Assembly (NCBI GenBank): GCA_007844125.1 | Contig: CM017561.1 | Span: forward strand, 17,983,513 to 18,047,512 | DNA from: Sinonovacula constricta | Lineage: Eukaryota; Mollusca; Bivalvia; Cardiida; Solecurtidae | DNA: 64,000 bases | Reading direction: 5' to 3' | Shown here: one piece after another, positions 12,860 to 22,580 of the stretch | Layout: every line of letters begins with the position of its first letter | Numbering within the stretch: the stretch's first letter is position 1 | The notes under the pieces: model-generated | Told to the model about the DNA's origin: nothing | The model's database searches: none | What the model saw: the letters and a program-made list of their open reading frames with translations, nothing else | Program-made: the position numbers and the translations under genes

Positions 12860-12988
12860 ATTGCCCTAGAGGAGACACAAAAGGGTGTGGTCTATGAGGA
12901 TGTTCCAGTGGCAGAGGGTCACAAGATCAATAAGGACATGTATGTGGACCGGGATGGACGCTTTCTTTACTGCATGACAGACCGCAAG
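12860..12988 (+). CDS. Single exon of a plexin-like gene (end of the Sema domain)
   Basis: A 129-bp exon of 43 codons, phase 0 at both ends, bounded by a polypyrimidine acceptor (tgtattttcag, AG at 12858-12859) and a donor (aag/gtaatg, GT at 12989). It encodes a peptide that includes VVYEDVPVAEGHKINKDMYV and GRFLYCMTDRK. The pattern YE-V-V-x-G-x-x-(L/K)(R/K)DM-x-(F/V)-x-x-D-x-x-(F/Y)LY-MT-(E/D)(R/K)(Q/K) is what plexins show at the end of the Sema propeller, just before the cysteine-rich PSI domain. Plexins are semaphorin receptors at the cell surface that control axon guidance and cell movement. Assignment is by family pattern from memory; the subfamily (A-like suspected) is not settled. The preceding Sema exons and the following PSI exon were not found, so flanking introns look large. 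Confidence 0.7.
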
Positions 12989-13514
12989 GTAATGTCATCT
13001 TCCGAGAACAAATCTATATAGTGCTTACCCATGCATGCCACTGGTGAGTGAAGTGTTACCAAAAACTTAACTCCTAAATTGTCAAGTATCAATGCATTTG
13101 TGCATAAAGCTGCACTTATGGAAGGCACATATGTTCCCCATTGTAATTTTATGTCTTATCTTTATTCTCCAGTCTACCAAGCACGACCATTTTATATATA
13201 AAAAATAATTGGCAGCATTAGTCTGCAAGTCATTAAAATACACACACAAAAATAAATAAATAAAAATGTTGCCTATATTTGAAGACAGTTTGTGTAAAAG
13301 ATTATCTTATCTTTGTAACAATCTGAAATGCAAGATATTAACAAAACTGGACATATTGGGTTATTTGAGGAACAGAACATTTTGTTGAATAAACAAATAA
13401 AAAACCTTCATTATGCATTTCATTTTTCTGGAAAATAAAATGGCATGCTAATCAAGTCTTCATCTCTTCTTGGCTTTTTTTAAACTCAGCCCCTGAGAAC
13501 TTTTATTCAAGAAC
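12989..13514. other. Probable plexin intron sequence
   Basis: Follows the donor at 12989. Contains A-rich tracts (aaataaataaataaaaa near 13251) and nothing coding. Confidence 0.45.
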
Positions 13515-13746
13515 ACCTATGTAAACTAACAGTCTGCAGCACTAGCATGCAATGATTTGTGGAGATTTTGTAGAAGGTAACCTTTATTGGTGGACTCTTA
13601 TGTAAATTAAAAATTTCAGTACTAGCACAAAAAAAAATTCCTGAAGACTTTTTAGAAGGTTACCTTTATTGATTGACTCCTATGTAAACTAACAGTCTGC
13701 AGTACTAGCACACAAAGATTCCTGAAGATTTTGTAGAAGGTAACCA
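13515..13746. repeat. Roughly 85-90-bp tandem repeat, three diverged units
   Basis: Three units share tatgtaaactaacagtctgc, actagcacaaa, and ttttgtagaaggtaacc. The units differ by substitutions and small indels, so this is an old triplication. Confidence 0.75.
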
Positions 13747-14330
13747 CAATGTTTTGTAGTTATGTTTGTAAACAACTCAACAGTCTGGTCATGAATGTTA
13801 TGTCTATTATATGTCAACATTTCTTGGGTGTTGTTTTCTTTATCCAGAAATACACTATCTCACTGTCTAATCCATGTAGACTGAAACTGGGTGTTGGTAA
13901 ACATGGCAAAAAAGAAGAATCTCTTTTTGTCTGACTGAATGAAGCTTGCAGAGTTTTCCCTTGAAATACATTTTGAGGGTCAGAGTGCCCAAACACACAC
14001 ACACCCCTTAGCTGTGAATGTAGGGGCTATTTTGGGCAGTGCCGCTTGCCACAGCATCCAGAGTTATGAGAAAGTTCAAATTTTAAAGGCATGTTAGAAT
14101 GACCCTGCGTGACTGACTACATTTGGCAAGTCTTCATGCCCTGGAAAAAGAGTGTGTATAGAGAAACAAAAACCAGTATGTATGGTAAAGGGATACTAAA
14201 TTCATTGTGATTCAGGCATGCTTTAAATTTTAACACAGTGTGTCATACTTAAAATTATTCTTACTTACCAACATATTTTTGGTATATTGTTGCGTGGCCT
14301 GGAATGCACTCAAGTTATTTTTAAGAGTGA
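13747..14330. other. Anonymous sequence
   Basis: No gene recognised. A short CA tract (acacacacac) lies near 13993. Confidence 0.4.
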
Positions 14331-14332
14331 TT

Positions 14333-14366
14333 GGGGTGGGGGTGGGGGTGGGGGGGGGGGGGGGGG
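14333..14366 (+). repeat. G-rich simple repeat with quadruplex potential
   Basis: Runs of four and five G separated by single T bases, then a run of about 17 G. The strand is able to form a G-quadruplex. The long homopolymer is also a likely place for sequencing length error. Confidence 0.85.
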
Positions 14367-14702
14367 AATGCATCGAAAGGTGCAAATTTGTGCATCAGAC
14401 CACATTATAATATCATAGATTGTGAAAGAAGGCTACAATAAACTTGAAATATTCTCAGTTATATAAAATATTAATAAAAAATTGATCATTTTCAGAAATT
14501 CTAAATACATCCAATTCTGCAATTTTCAGGGTGTGTGTGTGTGTGGGTTGTTTTGTTTTGTTTTCTGAAAATTGGGACGGAGCCTGTGAGAATGGGAAAA
14601 CTTTGTGGTGTTTTATTAGGAAAGAGGAAAAGCAAAAACATGCATGTTTAATTTTACTCATTTTTATACGTATTGTATGTTTATTACAAGGGTATCTCTA
14701 TT

Positions 14703-15182
14703 TTTAGTTCGCCTGAGCCCATCATGCTCTAGGTGAGCTTTTCTAATTCGCACTTCATCCGTTGTCCATCGTGCCGTGTCAACAATTTGCATGTGAACAC
14801 ACTAGAGGCTACAGTTTTTATCCAAATTATCATCAAACTAAACCAGGATGTTTGTCTGAAGTCTTGGATGAGTTCATTTTTAGGTCAAGGACCTTGTGAA
14901 CACACTAGAAGAAACATTTATGACCCAATCTTCACCCAACTTGGTCAGAATGTTTGCCTGTATGAAATCTTAGATATATTTTGAACTATGTCACATGGAT
15001 GCAGTAGGTCACTAGGTAAAACTCTAGAAAATGTTATCAGCCCAGTGGCCACACTAATGATCCAATCATCACCAAAGACTTCTAACATTAATAACTCTTA
15101 ATTACTTGACTCCATGTGAGCCTACTAAAAGCCTGTGTCCTCAGGTGAGCGATTAAGGGCCATCGTTACCCTCTTGTTATTG
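14703..15182 (+). repeat. Interspersed repeat with GCTCACCTGAG-like ends, copy 1
   Basis: The left end has cgcctgagcccatcatgctc and the right end has gtcctcaggtgagcgattaa followed by ccctcttgtt. The left module, in the form gctcacctgag of copy 2, is the reverse complement of ctcaggtgagc on the right. Inside are diverged units of about 150 bp built on caatcttcacccaacttggt and cagaatgtttgcctgtatga. Copies occur at 17.0 and 39.8-41.0 kb. No coding capacity is seen. The type is familiar from bivalve genomes, which is inference here; the orientation is arbitrary. Confidence 0.6.
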
Positions 15183-16069
15183 TTTTTTTAACTTCTCCAC
15201 TAGATTATCATAGTTCACTTCTCTCAAGCTGTCCACTGTAGTCACTGACCTGCATCACTGCGTCTAATTTCTGCATTTTGGACAATAAAAAATTGAATTT
15301 AATTGGAGGGGAATTTATATTTTTTGGGGGTAAACTAGGTTCATTTTCTGAGGAGAAAGGGCCTTTAAATGGCCTCTTCTATATAGGGTAAAAATTAAAA
15401 TCAAAACCTGGTAGAGTAAATAAAGCCGGTCCTTTAAAAAAGATCACAAGAAGATTGGCTGTCAAAAAACAAAAGAGAGCTTCCAAAGAAACACTAGTGA
15501 TAGACACTTATGGAGTAAATGATGCAGCATGTTGTTGAAACTTGAAATGCAGGGTTATATCTGTGCTTTGTCTTCAAGGAAAGATGTCCTTCCTGCTGCA
15601 CATTGTACAAATATTTTCCCTTTCTGTGCAATCTGTGAAGTATGTGTTGTATGCTGTAGGTGGCTGTGATCTGCCTGGGTTCTGCTGTACCTCCTGGGGA
15701 TGCTTGACACAACCTAGCGCTGATTGATGTTTACTTTGCAACACACCCTAATGACTATTCTCAACTGCATGCTCACGCTCAAGTATGCAAGCTTTATAAT
15801 GCTCTAGTGGATAGAACATAACATTGTAGGATGCTTTACAAACAGGTTTGAATAGCAGAAATCCTGGTTCAATGTGTCAGAAATAGGCAATCCATGTGCT
15901 GGGTATATTTGTATTTTGGGTTTTATGGCACACCTGCACTTGATCGGTCATATGGTGCCTGTTTATATGAAGTGAATAGAGTATAATCATGTTAAAATTC
16001 AAATATGTGATTAGAAATATAAAAATGTATCGGGCTAAAATAATGTGAATTATAATTGAAAGCAGGTTA
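15183..16069. other. Anonymous sequence with a weak SINE-like head
   Basis: No gene recognised. Near 15800-15885 a tRNA-like head (tctagtggatagaac and cctggttcaat) suggests an old SINE fragment. Confidence 0.35.
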
Positions 16070-16860
16070 GTGCTGGGTGACAGAAATAGGCTTTATTTGG
16101 TCTGGCTGACAGAAATAAGCAATCCTTGTTTAGAGTGAAAGAAATAGGCTTTATTTGGTCTGGCTGACAGAAATAAGCAATCCTTGTTCAGAGTGACAGA
16201 AATAGGCTTTATTTGGTCTGGCTGACAGAAATAAGCAATCCTTGTTCAGAGTGAAAGAAATAGGCTTTATTTGGTCTGGCTGACAGAAATAAGCAATCCT
16301 TGTTCAGAGTGACAGAAATAGGCTTTATTTGGTCTGGCTGACAGAAATAAGCAATCCTTGTTTAGAGTGACAGAAATAGGCTTTATTTGGTCAGGATGAC
16401 AGAAATAAGCAATCCTTGTTCAGAGTGACAGAAATAGGCTTTATTTGGTCAGGCTGACAGAAATAAGCAATCCTTGTTCAGAGTGAAAGAAATAGGCAAC
16501 TCTTGTTCAGAGTGACAGAAATAAGCAATTATTTTTTTAGAGTGACAGAAATAGGCAACTTTTGTTTTTTGTGATAGAAATAAGCAATCCTTGTTCTGGC
16601 TGACAGAAAAAGGCAACTTTTGTTTTGAGTGACAGAAATAGGCAACTCTTGTTCTAGCTGACAGAAAATAAACAATCATTTTGCTGGGTAACAGCAAAAG
16701 TCAGTCATTGCACTGGGTGACAGAAGTTGGCTATCCTTGTTCTGGGTGACAGAAAGATGCCATCGTTGTTCTAGGTTACAGAAATAGGCAATCTTTTAGC
16801 TGGGTGACATACATAGGCAGTCCTTGTTTTGGATAACAGAAATAGGCAATCATTGTTGCA
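16070..16860. repeat. 29/58-bp minisatellite
   Basis: The higher-order unit is 58 bp, made of two related halves of 29 bp: gacagaaataggctttattt... and gacagaaataagcaatcctt.... The 58-bp form is regular from about 16078 to 16480. It then decays into single 29-bp-like halves (acagaaataggcaactcttg and similar) up to about 16860. A+T-rich; the frames seen in it are repeat artefacts. Confidence 0.9.
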
Positions 16861-17014
16861 ATGACATTGTATGAGATATATGCTATCTACATAATGTGAT
16901 AAGTTGCTGAAATGCCACTGACTATGTTATATTGCTGTAATGTCCAGAAAAAATGGTGGAAAAGTTTATTGCCAAACTTAGTAAAAATGTTTGATTGCAT
17001 AAAATCTTGCAGGA

Positions 17015-17400
17015 ATCATCGAAACTGGGTGATATGTGGATCCATTTTTAGGCGGGTGTGTGTGTAGGGGAATTAACAAACATACCTGAGGTCACTTTTC
17101 TGGTCCAATCTTCACCCAGCTTGGTCAGAATGTTTGCATAAAGTTTTGGAGACTTCCACATCTGGGTCATGTGGTATTTTAAACTTTCTCTGGGTCTTGT
17201 TTTAGAAAACCCTGATGTTTTATGAACACACTAGAGGCCATAATTATGGCTCAATCTCCACCCAACTTGGTCAGAATGGTTTTGGCTTTGTAAACTCATG
17301 GATGAGTTAGAAATAAGGTTTCAGTGGTGATCAGATTTGTGAAGCACACAGAAGTATGAGGTGCTTAGTTGAGAGATTCAGAGTCATCATGACCTTCTTG
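17015..17400 (+). repeat. Interspersed repeat with acttggtcagaatgttt units, copy 2 (5'-truncated)
   Basis: Shares caatcttcacccagcttggt, cagaatgtttgcataaagtt and tgaacacactagaggccata with the copy at 14.7 kb. It ends in gattcagagtcatcatgacc/ttcttgt, matching the right end of the family. The left end is missing or too diverged to see. Confidence 0.55.
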
Positions 17401-18447
17401 TCTCTATTAATACTTTTGTTTGGCTCATTTGGAGTTAGTGGTTTTTCAAAACCAAAGACATCAGTCTTGCGTCAGAATAACAAATATTATCATAACAAAT
17501 TTAAAGCTTTTTTGAAAAGCAAGAAAGTGTTATTAACATAAATAATAATTAGAAATTAGATCTCTTTGCCTGGAATGTTCATAACTCTGGGTAATCACCA
17601 TCAGTTCATGTTGGTACCAAGATTAGCACATAGAAACAACACAATGTACGCTGGGGACCTTTTGTCTGATAATTGACTCCTTAGGCATGGCATTTTTATG
17701 GACAAAAATGCATCCCCAATGTGGGATGCTGTCCTTGGTAAACACATAAACTGTATGGGCTGCATGAAGGCTAATTTGCATTCTTGGGTTTTTATGTGAG
17801 CTCTCAGAATTCTGAGTGAGATTCCCCCTGTCAGTGCTCCAGATAATAACTCTAGAATCATGGAAGCCAGTTCCCTCATTCACACCATTCATGTAATGTG
17901 CTGTCAGACTTCCTATTTCCCTGGTATTGTGTACAGAGGGGGAATGGGTTTCTAGAATAAACCTGCACAATTGTACACATTGTCCATTTTTGCTGGTTAA
18001 ATTAACTAAAAGGTGCATGAATTTTTGTTTATTTCTTAAGATATAAGGTCAGTGTCAGACATTGGCACTATTATAAGTTTACATTTGACTAGGCCTCTGA
18101 ATTTTCTTGTTCATTTTTCTAAAGTTTGCCAAATAAAAAAACAGCAAGTTTGCAATGTGTGCTGTAATAATGTTGAAATTAAAATTTTACAGTTAGACAA
18201 AACAAACTTGTTTCTTACATGAACTGCTTCTTGGCCTTCCCACCATGTTGGTATTTGTTGTCAGGAAACAGTTGTTAACTTACTTAATTTGGTTTGGCAT
18301 GATTTATCTACTTTTGGTTTCTGTTTTATTTTATTTGAAATACATTTATAATCATATGCTTATTTGTTTTGTAGGAATATGACAATGATGTGTTTTTTCT
18401 AAATATAACTGCTTGGACAAATATTCCAGATAAATATCAATATGTAA
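17401..18447. other. Anonymous sequence with two overlapping antisense open frames
   Basis: Minus-strand frames of 131 codons (17623-18018) and 92 codons (17601-17879) overlap in a stretch of higher G+C than its surroundings. I recognise no domain and no splice sites that fit, so they are not called as genes. A decayed mobile-element ORF is possible. Confidence 0.3.
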
Positions 18448-18448
18448 G

Positions 18449-18630
18449 GTGGCGCCGGTGGCATGGTGGCGTCGACGATTTAGAACTTCTGACTACTTAG
18501 CCTCTCATCGCTTGGGTTCAAGCGATTCCCGGTGGTTCTACCCAGACATTTGTCTGGATTCTTGGACCAAATAGTGGACATTGCTATAATGATCATAATT
18601 GGTTGTTGCGATGTTTTTTAAAAAAAAAGT
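18449..18630 (+). repeat. tRNA-derived SINE (family A)
   Basis: Begins ggcgccggtggcatggtggc and has a B-box-like gggttcaagcg near 18512. The 3' module contains ggtggttctacccagacatt, then acattgctataatgatcata and gcgatgt, then an A-rich tail. The same 3' module recurs at 37.9, 43.3, 57.2 (inverted) and 62.2 kb. Confidence 0.65.
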
Positions 18631-19629
18631 ACATAAAGATATTATTAAATATACGACTTTCAAGAAAAACTAGGCGTGAAATATCTGCATGCATGTGTTT
18701 TTGTTAAATGCATAGAACACTTTAATGCCCAGATGTTGTTTACTTCATGGTAAGTAAACCCTTGTCACACAGCCTAGCAGCATCCTGCCTTGCAACTAGC
18801 TACTATACAATAGAGCCTCTTGCATTTCATGTATAAGGAAATTTTTAGCGTTCATGATCCTGTATATCCCTTAAAAATATTAATCAGTTTTAATGGCAAA
18901 AACACCAGTTTCCTATGATGGTTATGTTAATTAAGTGTCTTTAAAATAGCTAATGGCAACATTATAGGTACAAACATACCTGCCAATCGGTATACTACTT
19001 TACCAACATGTTTAATGGCATTTACTGCATCCTTCAGGCACTTCACCTGTGAAGGTAGAACGTATGCTTGCTTTGTACTGGCTAATTTTTAAACAGTTTT
19101 TCCGATACATATTCCTGAAACTACAGCATCAGAGTTTGTGAATTTTCTAAATGGTGATGGTGATGATGCTTCTATTCTGACAAAATGTTTGTTACTGCTA
19201 TGTATTTTATATATCAAAATTAAGTAAAAAGCCCATGAAAATCATCAGAAAAAATCATAACGCTTAGTAATTCCAAACCTTACCTGTCCAACAAAGATAA
19301 CTATGATCAGGTTTAATATTCAGAGAGGTTGTTAAAGCTAAAAGTCTTGTGCAGTCCCTAGCATTATGTTTAGTTACCTAGACAGGTAAGAATTGCTATA
19401 TTTCAATGCATAGGATGAGGTGTTTAAAACTGCATCCGTTACACATTCTGAAAAGTTCTTACAGCAAGCTGCGGGTAAGGCACGGTCTTGTGTTGGGCTG
19501 GCTTGCACTTCATTACCAAACCTCTCCATGAAATAGCCGTCATGATATCAAATAGGAAAAAATACCACTTAAAACCTAGACAGACATACTTATTGCAAAG
19601 TTTCACTTGAGTGGCTAAAATGAATGCTT
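18631..19629. other. Anonymous sequence
   Basis: No gene, RNA gene or recognisable repeat family seen. It grades into the 39-bp array. Confidence 0.4.
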
Positions 19630-20378
19630 TATTATCAAATTGAAACTATTTAGCTTAAAGACCATCTCTTTAATGAAGTGTCAAAGGCCAACTTCGAGCC
19701 TAAATGTTGTTCAACATTTTCAAAATTAGCCAACTAAGTGTCTAAAAGTATTTCAACAATATCTAGAAAAAAGTTTTATGTCTCTATGTGTTTTTAACTG
19801 TACCTTAAGTCATCCTTGTGTCTTAATGTATTTCCACAATGTCTTAAGCCAGCTTAGAGCCTCAGTGTATTTCAAAATATCTTCAGATGACTTATTATCC
19901 TAGTATATTTCGTCAGTATCAAGAACCAACTTTGTGCCTAAATGTGTTTCAACTATAATGAAAACCAACTGATCTAAAAATGTCTACAGCCAGCTTAGTA
20001 TCTAAATATATGTCAACAGTATTTTAAACCATCTTAGTGTCTAAAGTGTCTAAAACCAGCTTAGTGGCTAAATGTATATCAACAGTGTCTAAAACCAGCT
20101 TAGTGGCTAAATGTATATCAACAGTGTCTAAAACCAACTAAGTGTTTAAATGTCTTTTAACATTGTCTTAATCCAGCATAATGTCTAAATGTATTTCAGC
20201 AGTGTCTTAAGCTAGCTTAGTGTCTAAATATATTTCAGCAGTGTCTTAAGCCAGCTTTGTGACTAAATGTATTTCAACAATGTCTAAAGCCAACTTAGTG
20301 TCTAAATGTATTTCTTCAGCATCTTAAACCAGCTTAGTGTGTATGCATATTTCAACAGTGTTCTAATCCAACTTATAA
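19630..20378. repeat. Degenerate 39-bp minisatellite, left part
   Basis: Units consist of agtgtctaaatgtatttcaa followed by cagtgtctaaaaccagctt. Two well-preserved neighbours are 39 bp apart (20051 and 20090). Units are strongly diverged, so the array is old. It is interrupted at 20379 by the retrotransposon and resumes at 25329 with atatatttcaacagtatcct. Confidence 0.8.
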
Positions 20379-20843
20379 TTAAACAAACAACCAACACATT
20401 TGAGGGGGAAACTGGGAGCTTTTATTTCTAACTACGCTCCAATACTAATACAGCAAGCGCGCTTAATTGCTGTGGTATCATATATTCCGCGCATGTTCAA
20501 AATTGCGCATATATCGTGTTAAGGTAAAAGTGGTGATTTGAAACATAGCGAAATAACATCTTTTAATAACATATCATATCTTAGTAGAAATATACAACTG
20601 CGTGAATATATGCCTGCGCGAATCTATTCTTGCAGCTTTAGCGCGACCATTCGTCTCCGCGAAATTATATGATACCACAGTAAAGACAAATACCTACAAA
20701 ACATGTATCTAAATTCAAAAGTGCATGTAAGCGCGCCGAATTACATAATCATACAAAATACATAAGCGCATACAAATAATACACACAAAGGCATATCAAA
20801 TAATAAGGTGATACAGAAATGTGTTTCTGTAAAGTTTATCGTC
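20379..20843 (-). repeat. 465-bp split direct repeat, outer copy (B2)
   Basis: Matches 21067-21531 at a constant offset of 688 bp with no difference seen by eye. It forms the 3' end of the element on the minus strand. Inside it lies a perfect 15-bp inverted repeat (20470-20484 and 20666-20680). It is dense in gcgc motifs. Confidence 0.95.
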
Positions 20844-20900
20844 AGCGCAGCAATGGAAAGCACATCATATATAACAACAATAAAAGGGAGGGTGGGTGGG
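20844..20900 (-). other. 57-bp spacer between internal 166-bp and outer 465-bp repeats
   Basis: Unique sequence found only once in the element. Its plus strand ends in gggagggtgggtggg (20886-20900), a four-tract G-quadruplex motif with single-base loops, directly touching the 166-bp repeat at 20901. Confidence 0.85.
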
Positions 20901-21066
20901 AAAGAAAAGCGTCCAGTTATTCTGACAAGCAAGCGCGCACTGCAGCTAGCATACGGTCGGCCGGAGCCAAAACTCTGGGAGTCCCAGGGGACATGTCATC
21001 TGACCATGACGCTAAGATGCGCCGCTTGATTGGTTGTCTAAACGAAATTAAGAAACTTAATTCTAT
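20901..21066 (-). repeat. 166-bp split direct repeat, internal copy (A2)
   Basis: Matches 25163-25328 base for base by eye (offset 4262). It abuts the internal 465-bp copy with no spacer (attctat/ttaaac at 21066/21067), recreating the joint of a head-to-tail circle. It carries a CCAAT motif on the minus strand (21029-21033) and a ctgggagtcccag palindrome. Confidence 0.95.
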
Positions 21067-21531
21067 TTAAACAAACAACCAACACATTTGAGGGGGAAAC
21101 TGGGAGCTTTTATTTCTAACTACGCTCCAATACTAATACAGCAAGCGCGCTTAATTGCTGTGGTATCATATATTCCGCGCATGTTCAAAATTGCGCATAT
21201 ATCGTGTTAAGGTAAAAGTGGTGATTTGAAACATAGCGAAATAACATCTTTTAATAACATATCATATCTTAGTAGAAATATACAACTGCGTGAATATATG
21301 CCTGCGCGAATCTATTCTTGCAGCTTTAGCGCGACCATTCGTCTCCGCGAAATTATATGATACCACAGTAAAGACAAATACCTACAAAACATGTATCTAA
21401 ATTCAAAAGTGCATGTAAGCGCGCCGAATTACATAATCATACAAAATACATAAGCGCATACAAATAATACACACAAAGGCATATCAAATAATAAGGTGAT
21501 ACAGAAATGTGTTTCTGTAAAGTTTATCGTC
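21067..21531 (-). repeat. 465-bp split direct repeat, internal copy (B1)
   Basis: Second copy of the 465-bp repeat, starting about 50 bp past the recombinase stop codon. Its inverted-repeat arms fall at 21158-21172 and 21354-21368. Confidence 0.95.
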
Positions 21532-21578
21532 CAAGTGTTTACCCATAGTATAGGGTTAGTACTAGTAGTAGGTAGAAA

Positions 21579-22580
21579 TTAAACATGTTTCTGCATATGT
21601 TTTACAATTTTGAACCTCGATTTGACATCATTTTCTATGTAGGTTTGGTAACAAGTTGAACGCCAGTCACCCAGAAGTTTAATGCAGTCGGGGGAAAGTC
21701 CAACAGAGTAGCAAAAGCTTGCACCCCCACGCCTAAAAGAATGAGTTGCAATGTCCGTGGGATTAACGTTGCATAAGGAAAGACAATGTCGAATACGACC
21801 CATAAACTTCTCTGAAGTTAATACAGTTATTTTATTGTTCACACGGTACGTGAATGCGGGAGCATCCAAGTCCGCGCCAAGTGTTTGTTGTTGGTAATTA
21901 AAAATTGCCTGCACAGGGCACAATACATTATCCTTTATTCGAGGTAAAGGGATGTCGAAAGTTCTGGACTGGAATTGTATGACCTTGCTCCAACGAATGT
22001 GTATCAATACGCCCCAAGGGAAAAATAAGATGTCACGTCGCCGTAAATGCTTAGACGTGTCAAACTGAGACACTGAGTTAGGAAGGACATTACTGCGTCT
22101 TAATAGACCATAAAACATCGTTAGGCAAACAGCCCACACTGTAGCATCCAACGAGAAAGTCATGTCCAAGTGCAGCAGTATGTTTTTCAACAGATCAGGT
22201 GTAATCGGTTTCTTGCAGACCACAGAGTCACCGAGATGGCGCCGAATTCCTTTCATAGTGCAAGAAAGTTGAAAGTTATCCTTAAGCGGGTTTTGCAGAC
22301 CCCATTCATTATGAAGTAGACGGATTATATTAAGATATTGTTTCACTGAATTGTACTTTATTTTCCTGGCAAGGAAAGCTGCATAACGACATACAGTCAC
22401 GGTTGAGGCAGGTATTGGAGCATATCCCATTCTCTCACAGAATTCCAAATAAGAGTGTCGATGAGTTCTGTAAGTCCGTTTGGTGTTGTCTGAGAACGTC
22501 CGGCTGTTATAAAAAGCGATCTCATGGTCAAGATCAGATTCTAAAGCCCGAATGCTCTCTGCAATGAGAGAAATTTCATA
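21579..22580 (-). CDS. Tyrosine recombinase of the Ngaro-like element
   Basis: The frame is open from just after a stop at 22581-22583 to the TAA at 21579-21581, about 333 residues. It is predicted to insert the element's circular DNA by strand exchange through a tyrosine nucleophile. The N-terminal part has the core-binding pattern (SDNTKRTYRTHRHSYLEFCE). The catalytic domain shows all expected residues: Arg in YGLLRRSN (about residue 161), Lys in RWSK (about 199), HSFR (His 280, Arg 283), GDW (Trp 306) and the nucleophile in QTYI (Tyr 314), numbered from the frame opening. The first ATG lies inside the core-binding domain (ERMGY), so translation cannot sensibly start there. The frame is -1 to RT and overlaps its last 40 nt. 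It probably needs frameshifting, reinitiation or splicing. Confidence 0.9.
   Translation of the reverse strand, partial: YEISLIAESIRALESDLDHEIAFYNSRTFSDNTKRTYRTHRHSYLEFCERMGYAPIPASTVTVCRYAAFLARKIKYNSVKQYLNIIRLLHNEWGLQNPLKDNFQLSCTMKGIRRHLGDSVVCKKPITPDLLKNILLHLDMTFSLDATVWAVCLTMFYGLLRRSNVLPNSVSQFDTSKHLRRRDILFFPWGVLIHIRWSKVIQFQSRTFDIPLPRIKDNVLCPVQAIFNYQQQTLGADLDAPAFTYRVNNKITVLTSEKFMGRIRHCLSLCNVNPTDIATHSFRRGGASFCYSVGLSPDCIKLLGDWRSTCYQTYIENDVKSRFKIVKHMQKHV

Noticed and set aside
20379..21531. 465-bp direct repeats as LTRs of a solo or small LTR element
   Set aside because: They do not flank the coding region, lack TG...CA ends and target duplications, and the ORFs include a tyrosine recombinase and no integrase.
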